Virus record (IMG/VR): IMGVR_UViG_3300007516_000010
Coordinates: 1-64,000 of that record
DNA: 64,000 nt
Reading direction: 5' to 3' (one strand)
Source: a virus
A program made the translations under genes and the position numbers. Positions 7,436-15,790 of this stretch are shown one piece after another (the stretch's first letter is position 1; each line of letters begins with the position of its first letter). A model generated the notes under the pieces. It searched no databases, had not been told where the DNA came from, and saw only the letters and a program-made list of their open reading frames with translations.

Positions 7436-8050
7436 ATGAAAGCAACGTCACTACGATCTCAGGTCCCAAATAATTCCCACGCTTCTTTGAAGGATCTGCT
7501 GGTCTCACTAGGAGTGGCTCGTTGGGACGTTTTAGCGTTTACCGACGGCTCCGGCTCCACCCGCGGTAAAGCGGGAGGCTACGCGGCGGTTTACCGTACG
7601 CACGATTCCGCATTCAGGACTCTTACGGGTGGAATTGAGAGCACCACAAGCCAGGAAGCGGAGCTGCGGGCGGTATTTGAGGTAGTAAACGCCCTCTTGG
7701 TAACCCGCAAAAATGAACAGTCTGGCGGGCTGTTAATCCAGCTAGTAAGCGATAGCAGGTACGTCGTCGACAAGCTAGCGTCGCTCGATCCGCTCAGTTC
7801 TCTTGATACAGGCAAACACACCATGCTAATCGGCGGGTTACTAGAGGCCGCTCGCCGTGGCGTGAAAGTTGCTCCCCACTACGTGCCACGAAATCAGAAC
7901 CCTCTGATGCGGTTGGCCGATCACTTGTCAAAAGTGGGAAGATTGGCGAATAGTTTGGAAACACATGAACCCAGGCTAGCCGCGACGTTGTCGGAGTGTG
8001 ACAAGGAGTTCCCGCTGACGATCGTGGCAGCCAGAAAAGGAAAGATATAA
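7436..8050 (+). CDS. rnhA: Ribonuclease H type I, 204 aa
   Basis: The RNase HI catalytic set is present in order: D37 in LAFTDGSGS, E76 in EAELRAV, D106 in LVSDSRYV and D162 in RLADHLSK, with HYVPRNQN before the last aspartate. The enzyme cuts the RNA strand of RNA:DNA hybrids and would remove lagging-strand primers made by the primase at 17347. About 30 N-terminal residues precede the catalytic domain, and no hybrid-binding motif is obvious there. The ATG at 7436 has ACGGAAAGCGACAAAAT upstream. The stop overlaps the next gene's start (TAATG). Confidence 0.85.
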   Translation: MKATSLRSQVPNNSHASLKDLLVSLGVARWDVLAFTDGSGSTRGKAGGYAAVYRTHDSAFRTLTGGIESTTSQEAELRAVFEVVNALLVTRKNEQSGGLLIQLVSDSRYVVDKLASLDPLSSLDTGKHTMLIGGLLEAARRGVKVAPHYVPRNQNPLMRLADHLSKVGRLANSLETHEPRLAATLSECDKEFPLTIVAARKGKI

Positions 8051-8319
8051 TGATCACTGTCAACCAACCCAGAGTGTCTACGTTCACCGTAGAGCGGGGC
8101 GACTACCTAGTCGACTTGATCTGCGAAGAGCTCGGCACGCATCAAACACGCAAACTATCAGTGCTGGGCGTATACGACGGTTACGTCAACGCGGCAGACG
8201 AATTTGGTGGTTTGCTACAGTTCAAGCTCGTATTTTGGCTAGACCGGATGAATCCGCGACGGTTCGTGAATACTGAACTGAGGTTGCTGCCAGACATGTT
8301 GCCTGCGCAGCAGTACTGA
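8050..8319 (+). CDS. Unknown small protein, 89 aa
   Basis: Starts at 8050 with a one-base stop-start overlap to the RNase H gene, so it is probably translated by coupling. The sequence is a compact mixed alpha/beta domain with VYDGYVNAADEFGG near the centre. No family recognised. It is the last gene before a strong terminator. Confidence 0.7.
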   Translation: MITVNQPRVSTFTVERGDYLVDLICEELGTHQTRKLSVLGVYDGYVNAADEFGGLLQFKLVFWLDRMNPRRFVNTELRLLPDMLPAQQY

Positions 8320-8352
8320 CTAGCGATCAGCTAGTAATCGATAGTTTATGGA

Positions 8353-8394
8353 CAGCCGCCCTGGCCGCAAGGTTTGGGCGGCTGTTGTTGTTTT
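8353..8394 (+). terminator. Intrinsic transcription terminator
   Basis: CAGCCGCCC and GGGCGGCTG pair perfectly (9 bp) around a 14-base loop and are followed by TTGTTGTTTT. This is a textbook rho-independent terminator ending the Rep/RNase H cluster. Confidence 0.9.
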
Positions 8395-8445
8395 CCGGGA
8401 GAGGATGTCAGCTTCGCCGGGAATTGTTAGGATACTCGCCGAGAT

Positions 8446-8461
8446 CGTCCGTTGCCGGACG
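8446..8461 (+). promoter_or_regulatory. Small perfect hairpin upstream of the gene at 8494
   Basis: CGTCCG-TTGC-CGGACG, a 6-bp stem with a four-base loop, preceded by GTTAGGATACTCGCC, which resembles the sequence before the hairpin at 35436 (TGCTATGCTCGCC). Possibly a new transcript begins here after the terminator at 8353-8394. Confidence 0.4.
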
Positions 8462-8493
8462 AGGCAAAGACCCCCTTTATCAAAAGATGTTTC

Positions 8494-9522
8494 ATGGCCA
8501 AGAAGAAGACGACCAACGCTAGTAAAGCCGCCCCTATCGAGTTAGCGACTGCGGACTGCGTTAAACATGTTCTGCGGATTGCGATCAGCACCGGATCGAG
8601 TCCGAATCCGTATTTCGCTGAGACAATTCTGCGCAATTACGTGCCGATGGAGGCACTCACCGCCGTGGTGAAGTTGTCCGCAGATGGATTACAGATCGAA
8701 CGCACTTACGTGTCGATTCGCACCGGGGGGATGCCAGCCATCCTGGTGCTACTTGGCGATTACGTTCCGATGGCAATGATCGAGCTGGAATCCCTACAGG
8801 GTGTACCGGTGGCGGTCGAGGTGATGGCGGAAGCGGCGGACATGCTGCCGTTTGCGGCGAGCAGAGCGGCGTCTGTGGAGTCGCTGGTAGCTGCCGCGGT
8901 GCAGGTGGGGATCACCGCCTGGGAGAATTCCAGTGCCGGAGCTACGGATGCCGGTGAATACGAAGAGGTAGAGGACGCCGTGGAGGAGTCACCAGCGGTT
9001 GCCGAGCACGACGACGACGAAACGGCACCATTTGATTCTGACGAAGAGACTGCGGAGGAGGAGCCAGCAGACGAAGAAGAGTACGAGGAGGTCGAGGTCG
9101 AGGTCGAAGAAGAGCTAGCAGACGGTGAAGAGTATGAGGAGCTAGCAGACGGTGAAGAGTATGAGGAGCTAGCAGACGGTGAAGAGTATGAGGAGGTCGA
9201 GGTCGAGGTCGAAGAGGAGCTAGCAGATGGTGAAGAGTATGAGGAGATCGAGGTCGAGGTCGAAGAAGAGCTAGCAGACGGCGAAGAGTACGAGGAGATC
9301 GAGGTCGAGGTCGAAGAAGAGTACGAAGATGAGGAGTACGAGATCGATAGCAGTGAAGAAACCGACGAAGAGATAATCGCGACCATCGCGGCGGTAAATG
9401 ACATGGCGACGTTACTGCAGTACGCAGAGTCGGTAATGATGTCTGCTAAGACAGTGGCAAAATGCGGCAACGATCCGGTCAAGTTACGGACCGCGTTGAT
9501 CGCACAGTTACAAAAACCTTAA
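8494..9522 (+). CDS. Unknown protein with a long acidic repeat region, 342 aa
   Basis: The start at ATG 8494 (MAKKKTTN) was preferred to one at 8452 because of position; the sequence between is AT-poor leader. Residues 10-150 form a globular domain of unknown type. Residues of about 160-300 are almost entirely acidic, built of repeats of ELADGEEYEE and VEVEVEE; the last 45 residues return to normal composition and are helical. The same MAKKK beginning occurs in the genes at 24472 and 38665. Such acidic linkers can mimic DNA or keep a protein soluble, but nothing here shows a function. Confidence 0.75.
   Translation: MAKKKTTNASKAAPIELATADCVKHVLRIAISTGSSPNPYFAETILRNYVPMEALTAVVKLSADGLQIERTYVSIRTGGMPAILVLLGDYVPMAMIELESLQGVPVAVEVMAEAADMLPFAASRAASVESLVAAAVQVGITAWENSSAGATDAGEYEEVEDAVEESPAVAEHDDDETAPFDSDEETAEEEPADEEEYEEVEVEVEEELADGEEYEELADGEEYEELADGEEYEEVEVEVEEELADGEEYEEIEVEVEEELADGEEYEEIEVEVEEEYEDEEYEIDSSEETDEEIIATIAAVNDMATLLQYAESVMMSAKTVAKCGNDPVKLRTALIAQLQKP
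9095..9320 (+). repeat. Tandem coding repeat (acidic ELADGEEYEE/VEVEVEE units)
   Basis: Units of about 27-30 bases (GAGCTAGCAGACGGTGAAGA and variants) and GAGGTCGAGGTCGAAGA units recur in the acidic gene. Codon choice is nearly identical between units, so the expansion is recent. Confidence 0.85.
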
Positions 9523-9534
9523 GGACCAAAACGG

Positions 9535-10644
9535 ATGAAAACTCCGCTTGCAATTGTGGCGGCTGATTTACATCTTCGAAGTCTGACTTGGCCGAGTCGC
9601 CCTGCGATCCAGGGCGACTCTTTTTTTGCCTTCAGTCAGATTCTAGAGATAGCCAAGAAAAAGAAAATTAACGAGTTATGGCTGGGCGGCGACGTCGTTG
9701 AGACGCTGCATACGGGTACACCCAACAGCGCCACCGTGAATGTGCTTCGCAGCGGAATGGCCGATGCGTTCGCTGCCGAAATAAACGTCCGGCATATCTA
9801 CGGTAACCACGACAATATCGAACCGGACTGGATTTATGCTTGTGGCGGTCCACCGGCGATGTCGAAGGACCGTCCCGTGACGATTAAAGGGAGGACGGTG
9901 CTGGGGCTGTCTTGGATGCCATCGCGGTTTTTACGTGAAGCACAGGCGGCGGCCGAGGCGGATATTGTCCTGTGTCACCAAGCCTGGGCGGAGTTGATGC
10001 CTGGAGAGGGCAGCGAAGGCCAGCTGACACACTTCCGCGGTGCCAAGTTGGTGGTAACCGGCGATCTGCATCAGCACATCTATAAGAAGGTACGCAGGGA
10101 GGGGTTATCACCGCTGCGAGTGTTGTCGCCTGGGGCGACACACATGTGCAAGAGTAACGAGCCGACGTCGCATTACGTTGCGGTGCTGTACGACGACTAC
10201 AGCATCACTTGGGTGAGGCTTCGATCCAGGGCGGTACTGCGTTACACGGTAAACGATGCCGCAGAGTTGGACTCGTTGTGTCTGCAGCTACCCGAGGCAA
10301 TTGCAAAGGCCACGCAGGTAGCGATGGTGCAGAACTTGCCGAGCGAGTTGATCACGCCCATTTTTATTTTACGAGACCATTCGGGTATCCCAGGCGTTGA
10401 GCGACGAGTGACCAACGTTGTTGGTAGTTTCGCACACGTTTTTTATCGTCCGCCGAAGATTAAGATTAGCGAAGAGACTGGCGACATCGCGGAGACTCAG
10501 GTGAGTTATTCGTTGGGCGAATTTGTCGCTCAGGAATCGGCGGGCGACCCGCCGGTGACCGATTTATTGCAAGCCTTGCTCGAGCCGGGCATCAAGCCTG
10601 CTGAGACTATCAAGCAACACAGGGAAAGGTACATGCAATGTTGA
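9535..10644 (+). CDS. SbcD/Mre11-like (gp47-like) exonuclease subunit, 369 aa
   Basis: Calcineurin-like metallophosphoesterase motifs occur in order: D11-x-H13 (AADLHL), GGD53, GNHD (N91, H92, D93), CH148Q and GD177LH179. This is the nuclease half of the Mre11-Rad50/SbcCD/gp47-gp46 complex, which processes DNA ends for recombination-dependent replication. The partner ATPase follows immediately and overlaps by 7 bases. The C-terminal 150 residues have no motif and would correspond to the capping and partner-binding regions. Length fits the family. The call is firm for the fold and, from context, for the complex. Confidence 0.88.
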   Translation: MKTPLAIVAADLHLRSLTWPSRPAIQGDSFFAFSQILEIAKKKKINELWLGGDVVETLHTGTPNSATVNVLRSGMADAFAAEINVRHIYGNHDNIEPDWIYACGGPPAMSKDRPVTIKGRTVLGLSWMPSRFLREAQAAAEADIVLCHQAWAELMPGEGSEGQLTHFRGAKLVVTGDLHQHIYKKVRREGLSPLRVLSPGATHMCKSNEPTSHYVAVLYDDYSITWVRLRSRAVLRYTVNDAAELDSLCLQLPEAIAKATQVAMVQNLPSELITPIFILRDHSGIPGVERRVTNVVGSFAHVFYRPPKIKISEETGDIAETQVSYSLGEFVAQESAGDPPVTDLLQALLEPGIKPAETIKQHRERYMQC

Positions 10645-12767
10645 TACTGCGGCGATTTAAACTGGCATACGCATGCCAGCACGAAGCCCTCGAACACCAT
10701 CTGGGGCCAGGCATCACTGCGATAAGGGGAAGCAACGGATCCGGCAAGAGCAACCTAGTGGAACTGATCCGTGCGTCGGTCACCAATGACTTTGGCGGCA
10801 TGGAAGGTAACAAGCTGGACAATATCTGCCGGAGCCTTCCGACCGGGTCGCCGAGTTACGTCGAGACTGAATGGGAGGTGGACGCCGGAATGCTTGTCCT
10901 GAGACGGGCGTTAGCGAACGCGACCACCGAGCTGCGGCTTAACGGCGACGTGATTGCGAATAAAGAGAACGTCGTTACCGAGCAAGCGTTTCGCTTGATG
11001 GGTATTCAGCCGAAGGTATTCAAGGACTTCTTATTCGCCGACTACATCAAGCTGATTCAGCTAGCCTCTGGCAACAAGGAATCCCGGGCGGAATTGATCC
11101 AGTCGTTGTGCGGGCTGGAAGTGGTCGACAAGCTCGACCGACATCTGCGAGACGCGGTCTCGGCGGATACCGCACTGGCGTCGCAGTACGACCCCGCAGA
11201 GCTCGATTTGGAGCTACGGACGTGGGGAGAGCATAGGTTGGCGATCCGCGAGTTAACGGCAGCTAATGCGGACTTGGCGGCTTTCATACTGTCTGAAGAG
11301 ACACAGCGGTCTTGCCGCAACAAGCTGGTACAGCAAGAGAGGTTCTCGATGTACCAGGCTGAGCTGGCTAAAGCGAATGACAGGCTACGGAAGGCTAAGC
11401 AGGTATCCACTGATGGAGTCGAGCTGTCAAAGGCCTCGCGGGAATTGAAGGCGGCGGACGCTGCGCTGACGGAGTCGCAGACATCGCTCGGGATGCATGA
11501 GCAGAATCATCGAGATTATCTCGCGTATCAAGGCTATCAGAAAGCATCGTCGCAGCTGCAGGCTCGAATCGAGCAACCGGGACCGGTAGCTCCCAAGCCG
11601 ACACAAGGGCTTTCGATGGACTACGCACAGGCTACGACGTCTATTGCGTTGGCGAACGAAAGAATCAGAGAGACAAACGAGGCGTTAACGTTAATCGACG
11701 ACGGGAGGGAAATAACCTGTCCTACTTGCTTACGGACGCTTAAACCTAGTCCGCCGTATTTAGAGTTTCTTAACTCGCGGCTGGCGGAGGCTCAACAGCA
11801 ACTTTCGGTTGCGAAGGAATGCTCGCGAGCTTGGCAAACGTATGAGACACAGGAGAGCCTATACCGTACGGCTGCTGCGGTGCGGGAGCGAGCATTGGCG
11901 GATGCGAAGGCAGACTTGTTGCAACTGGTAAAACCAGACCGACAGGGCAAGCAAGACACCGGACAGGTCGAACAGCTGCGAGCGGTGGTGAAGCGAAACA
12001 AGGCGGACGCGGTTAAATGGAGCCAGGCGAAGTTAGCCGCGATAGCGCAGCAGGCGGCAGCGGAGGCTAGGATCGAGGCGGCCGAGACGGACATCAGTTC
12101 GCATACGGCTTCGCTTGCGGCCGTCGGTAAGCCGCAGTCAGAAGCATCGCTTAAGCAAATTCAATTGCAGTTGGCGAGGCACGAGGAGCATATTGACGTC
12201 TTTAATTCGCAACGGTCAAAGCTCGCGGTAAAGCGAACGCAGGCCTTTGAGACGGCGGGGCGAATACGACGTTTGCGGCGTCAGCGGCGAAGCCTGCAGC
12301 GGTTATCGCAGTGGGTAGAAACGTTGAAACGATCGCGGGATGTTTTCAAGCGAGACAGGCTACCGGCGAGGGTTGTTGCTGGTATGCTCCACCGCACAAC
12401 GGCGAAGCTTAACGAGTACTTGGGGCAACTTTCGGTACCGTTCAGCGTTGTCGCCGATCCAGCGGAGTTTTCGTTTCTAGCGACCCATAACGACGGGACG
12501 GTGGAACGGGCCAAACGGCTGTCCACGGGGCAGTCGCTTTGCCTAGGTATAAGCTTCTGGCTAGCCAGGGCAGATGTATTTTCTGGTCAGTTACCATTTT
12601 TTTGTTTCGATGAACCGACGTCGAATCTGGATGACGAGCATGTCGTATCCGTGGCGGAACTGTTTTCTTATCTGGCGGGCGACCTGATTAGAAAACACAG
12701 GCAAGGTTTAGTCATCACACATCACGAAGCGTTGGCACGTTGTGCTACGCACGTGATTCAACTTTAG
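10638..12767 (+). CDS. SbcC/Rad50-like (gp46-like) ATPase subunit, 709 aa
   Basis: The Walker A motif is GSNGSGKS (31-38). A long coiled-coil region contains the zinc-hook CPTC (C361, C364). The signature region (LSTGQSLCLGI) and the Walker B site with FDEPTSNLD (D658, E659) are near the C-terminus, followed by the switch VITHHE. This is the complete Rad50/SbcC/gp46 layout, at the size usual for phage proteins. It should hold DNA ends together with the nuclease encoded just upstream and power end resection. The start ATG at 10638 overlaps the preceding gene. Confidence 0.9.
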   Translation: MLILRRFKLAYACQHEALEHHLGPGITAIRGSNGSGKSNLVELIRASVTNDFGGMEGNKLDNICRSLPTGSPSYVETEWEVDAGMLVLRRALANATTELRLNGDVIANKENVVTEQAFRLMGIQPKVFKDFLFADYIKLIQLASGNKESRAELIQSLCGLEVVDKLDRHLRDAVSADTALASQYDPAELDLELRTWGEHRLAIRELTAANADLAAFILSEETQRSCRNKLVQQERFSMYQAELAKANDRLRKAKQVSTDGVELSKASRELKAADAALTESQTSLGMHEQNHRDYLAYQGYQKASSQLQARIEQPGPVAPKPTQGLSMDYAQATTSIALANERIRETNEALTLIDDGREITCPTCLRTLKPSPPYLEFLNSRLAEAQQQLSVAKECSRAWQTYETQESLYRTAAAVRERALADAKADLLQLVKPDRQGKQDTGQVEQLRAVVKRNKADAVKWSQAKLAAIAQQAAAEARIEAAETDISSHTASLAAVGKPQSEASLKQIQLQLARHEEHIDVFNSQRSKLAVKRTQAFETAGRIRRLRRQRRSLQRLSQWVETLKRSRDVFKRDRLPARVVAGMLHRTTAKLNEYLGQLSVPFSVVADPAEFSFLATHNDGTVERAKRLSTGQSLCLGISFWLARADVFSGQLPFFCFDEPTSNLDDEHVVSVAELFSYLAGDLIRKHRQGLVITHHEALARCATHVIQL

Positions 12768-12782
12768 GAGAGAGCTAGCACC

Positions 12783-13685
12783 ATGTTTCAGGCAATCTTG
12801 AGAAGCCGCAAAACAACATTTGTAAGTGTAGAAAAGTCGGCGGCGACTCGCCGCAACCCAAAAGGAGTGTTTAATCGAACGGACGGCGTCGAAGTTTCTA
12901 TATCCCTGGATGACGTCATCAGTGGTGGTCATGAGGTTTATGTAGGTGTGAACCGCCGTCCGACAAAGCTGTTGGCCAGGTTCATTCGAGATTACTATGC
13001 CAAAGGTGGCGACCTATCCAGTCTATACCTGTTCGCAAACAACGAGGAGGCCGGGGACAATTGGCCGATGCGGCGAGCTTGCGAGGGTCCAACCATGGGC
13101 GTTTGCAGGTCGCTGGTGGAGAGCCTTGTAGGTTTACCCGTTGGCGGCCGAGTATGGCCGGACGCGACGCATCCAGCAGTGTGTGCGACCGGTTACCTAG
13201 TGCTAAATGGCGGTGACCGAGCGTCAGCTAACGTGGTGGTAAATGCTCTGGGCGACATACGATACGCGGCGTCCAAGGCGAAAGACTTTGGCCTTTCCGC
13301 CGCGGCGATCGCCAATCAAGTCTGGCCAGTTGGTTCACCAAACGAAGCGTTTTGCACGTCCGTAAGTCTGGAGCTGGCCAACGCGGTTGTTAGGTACAGC
13401 CAGGGCAATAAGAATCTTACGACGTTCTGTGATCATTTGCTGGCGGCGACGTTGGGCCGGGGGACCTATGTCCGTCGCCCAGGGTTATTTGCCAGCGACA
13501 TGATCGATTGTTACGGAGAGTTTAAAATCGGCATAGCTGCCGCCGGCGTGGCGGCGTTAAAGCTGGTGGTAACGAGTTGGGCTTCGTCGGAGTTCCACTC
13601 CGACATCTTTGACGACTCTGTATTTAGTGACTGCGACCCAGACGGAAAATTTCATGCAAAGTTCAAGCAGTTTTGTGGCCAGTAG
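12783..13685 (+). CDS. Unknown protein between gp46-like and UvsW-like genes, 300 aa
   Basis: ATG follows AGGAGAGAGCTAGCACC, a strong ribosome binding site. The sequence is rich in Ala, Val and Gly with scattered cysteines (ten or so), and there is no membrane segment. No motif I recognise. Its position between the SbcC-like and UvsW-like genes suggests a role in recombination or replication, but that is context only. It overlaps the next gene by about 30 bases. Confidence 0.7.
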   Translation: MFQAILRSRKTTFVSVEKSAATRRNPKGVFNRTDGVEVSISLDDVISGGHEVYVGVNRRPTKLLARFIRDYYAKGGDLSSLYLFANNEEAGDNWPMRRACEGPTMGVCRSLVESLVGLPVGGRVWPDATHPAVCATGYLVLNGGDRASANVVVNALGDIRYAASKAKDFGLSAAAIANQVWPVGSPNEAFCTSVSLELANAVVRYSQGNKNLTTFCDHLLAATLGRGTYVRRPGLFASDMIDCYGEFKIGIAAAGVAALKLVVTSWASSEFHSDIFDDSVFSDCDPDGKFHAKFKQFCGQ

Positions 13686-15144
13686 CACGAAAGAAATACG
13701 CATCAACCGGTATTTCAATATGATCAGCCTGTACCGGCCGGAAGACAACCGGGTGCACGCAGCGTTTGTCAAGCGGTTGTCCGTACTAAGAAAAGTAAGC
13801 AGTCGTGAGCGGAACAAGTTCATGGTTGAGTTTATACCGGAACCGTTTTTTAAGGAGCAGCTGGTAGACGGGCGGCCGATGTATGTGATGGGTTTCGGAC
13901 TTTACGCGATGGTCGAGGAGATACTCAAGTCGGCGGGATACGAGCCGTACGTGGTCGATATTGAGCCGCTTGATATGCAGGGGTTTAGGCGGCTGCTACC
14001 TAACAAGAATGTGATCGAGCGGATACGTTGGCGAGAGGATCAGAAAATGATCGTTAAAGACCTCGCCACGGTGCCAACCGCCCAGTACATGCTTTCCACC
14101 GGCGCTGGCAAGTCGTTCATGCTGAGAAAGCTGTGCGAGGTATTCGATAAGGCAAGAATCGTTTTGACGACTTGTGGTAAGGGGTTACTCGACGACCTGT
14201 ATAGAGAAATGATCGCGGACGGTAGAGTCGACGTCGGAATTTACCATAGCGATCGACGACATGAGTACAACGGTCGCGTGTTGCTTTGTTCGGTGGGGAT
14301 GCTGCAACACTTCTGTGACCGGGAATTTGACGTGTTGCTGCTGGATGAAAAGCACGAGTGCGGTACCCTGGCAAGAATTGACTCTTTGTTGTCTGTTAAC
14401 TGCCGCCGTGCTTATGCGTTCTCAGCGGAACATGACAGCCGAGCGGATCAGGCTGATGGTTGGCTGAAGGTCGCTTTCGGCGAGCTACGCAGCCGGATCA
14501 CGCATGCGGAATCCGTCGCCGCGGGGGACATTGTTCCGGTCAAGGTGGAGTGGGTGAAGGTGGATGTCAGCCGCTTCCCGGACTACAACCCGGCCTCTGT
14601 CCAGTTTCTACGGGAAGCTTATTGGAACAACAGCTTCCGCAACGCGGTGATTGCGAGCATGGCATTGAGTGCGGCCGAGAATGGGCAAACGCTTGTGTAT
14701 GCTAGTTCTGTAGAGCACGCCTACAGGCTAAAGAAGCTGTTGGGTTGTCCCGTCGTGCATGCGGTGCAGAACGCGGATAACTGGAAAAGATTACAGGATA
14801 TGGGCGTGGTCGGCATTGACGAGGTGTCGCCAACGGCGGCCCAACTGTTGGCGACGAAGAAGGCGATGATCAGTGGCAAGTTACCACTAGCGATCTGCAA
14901 CAGCGTGTGGCGACGTGGCGTTGACTTCGTGCACCTGCGTACGCTTGTGCGAGCAGACGGATCGGCAAGTACGACCGATGCGACTCAGATCAGCGGGCGA
15001 CTGACGCGTAAGTCCGCTGGCAAAGAGTTCGGCCGTTTGATCGATTTTTGGGATGTGTTCCACGACGCAGCATTCAGGAAGTCCAGAGTCAGACGCCAGC
15101 TTTACAAAGGTCTGGGGTATGCACAGGACGAGGTACCGAAATGA
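13654..15144 (+). CDS. UvsW-like superfamily 2 helicase, 496 aa
   Basis: Helicase motifs are present: Walker A STGAGKS (K153), a DExH-type motif LLLDEKH (D231, E232, K233, H234), FSAE as motif III, and QISGRLTR (Q445) as motif VI. UvsW in T4 unwinds branched recombination intermediates and R-loops. The position next to gp46/gp47-like genes fits. DEKH rather than DEAH/DECH is slightly unusual. The start at 13654 is favoured over ATG 13609 because it has GACGGAAAATTTC upstream and overlaps the preceding gene less; a start at 13720 cannot be excluded. Confidence 0.8.
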   Translation: MQSSSSFVASSTKEIRINRYFNMISLYRPEDNRVHAAFVKRLSVLRKVSSRERNKFMVEFIPEPFFKEQLVDGRPMYVMGFGLYAMVEEILKSAGYEPYVVDIEPLDMQGFRRLLPNKNVIERIRWREDQKMIVKDLATVPTAQYMLSTGAGKSFMLRKLCEVFDKARIVLTTCGKGLLDDLYREMIADGRVDVGIYHSDRRHEYNGRVLLCSVGMLQHFCDREFDVLLLDEKHECGTLARIDSLLSVNCRRAYAFSAEHDSRADQADGWLKVAFGELRSRITHAESVAAGDIVPVKVEWVKVDVSRFPDYNPASVQFLREAYWNNSFRNAVIASMALSAAENGQTLVYASSVEHAYRLKKLLGCPVVHAVQNADNWKRLQDMGVVGIDEVSPTAAQLLATKKAMISGKLPLAICNSVWRRGVDFVHLRTLVRADGSASTTDATQISGRLTRKSAGKEFGRLIDFWDVFHDAAFRKSRVRRQLYKGLGYAQDEVPK

Positions 15145-15788
15145 GTCCAGACAATTCGTTACTGGTCATCGGGGAAGGCGGTGTCAACTATTTGACGCAG
15201 GTGTTTAGGCGAGGGTACGTACACGCGTATCGACGATATCAAGCAGAGAGGGGCCAGCAGCAGACTTACCAACCACCTAAGGCGGATAAGCAGGATGGGC
15301 TGGCTAAATGGCGAGCAGCGATGATGCTGTTAGTCGGCCGCGAGCTTAACCCGTTGCAGGCGGTAAGGTACGAGATGCGGCGGTACCAGGCATTGAACGA
15401 GCCGGAGGCGCCGACGCTTACGCAGGTGGGCGCGTGCCGGGTGGACCCGAATATTCTAGAGGATGAAACCTATGCGGTAGCGGCGACGGCTATTACCAGC
15501 GATCTTGCTAAGATCAAACGGCTAAAGACCACCGCCAGCAGCTTGTTTGCTTCTACGCCTTCAGATGCACAGCTGGCCGCGGAGATCGTTTCTTCGGTCA
15601 ACAGCCACGTGCTGATGGTCGCGACGATGGACGCGACCGAGGGTTTGAAGGCAGAAGATTCGAAGCTGATTAACCTGGCGGTGCTTGAGTACTTAGAGTG
15701 TCCATCTGCGTACACCGATTTACGGTTACCGTTTGTGGTCAACCATTTGAAAAAGCTTAAAGATTTTTACTCGATTATGAAGGGTTGA
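15141..15788 (+). CDS. Unknown protein before the DnaB-like helicase, 215 aa
   Basis: The ATGA overlap with the helicase gene upstream makes 15141 the likely start. The first half is rich in basic and aromatic residues (RRGYVHAYRRYQAERGQQQTYQPP); the second half is helical. No family recognised. A helicase-loader or adaptor role is suggested only by the position directly before the replicative helicase. Confidence 0.7.
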   Translation: MSPDNSLLVIGEGGVNYLTQVFRRGYVHAYRRYQAERGQQQTYQPPKADKQDGLAKWRAAMMLLVGRELNPLQAVRYEMRRYQALNEPEAPTLTQVGACRVDPNILEDETYAVAATAITSDLAKIKRLKTTASSLFASTPSDAQLAAEIVSSVNSHVLMVATMDATEGLKAEDSKLINLAVLEYLECPSAYTDLRLPFVVNHLKKLKDFYSIMKG

Positions 15789-15790
15789 CC

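Noticed and set aside
8760-9482. 240-residue minus-strand Ser/Tyr-rich reading frame
   Set aside because: It is a complement of the acidic repeats in the gene at 8494; its serine runs come from the repeated GAG/GAA codons.
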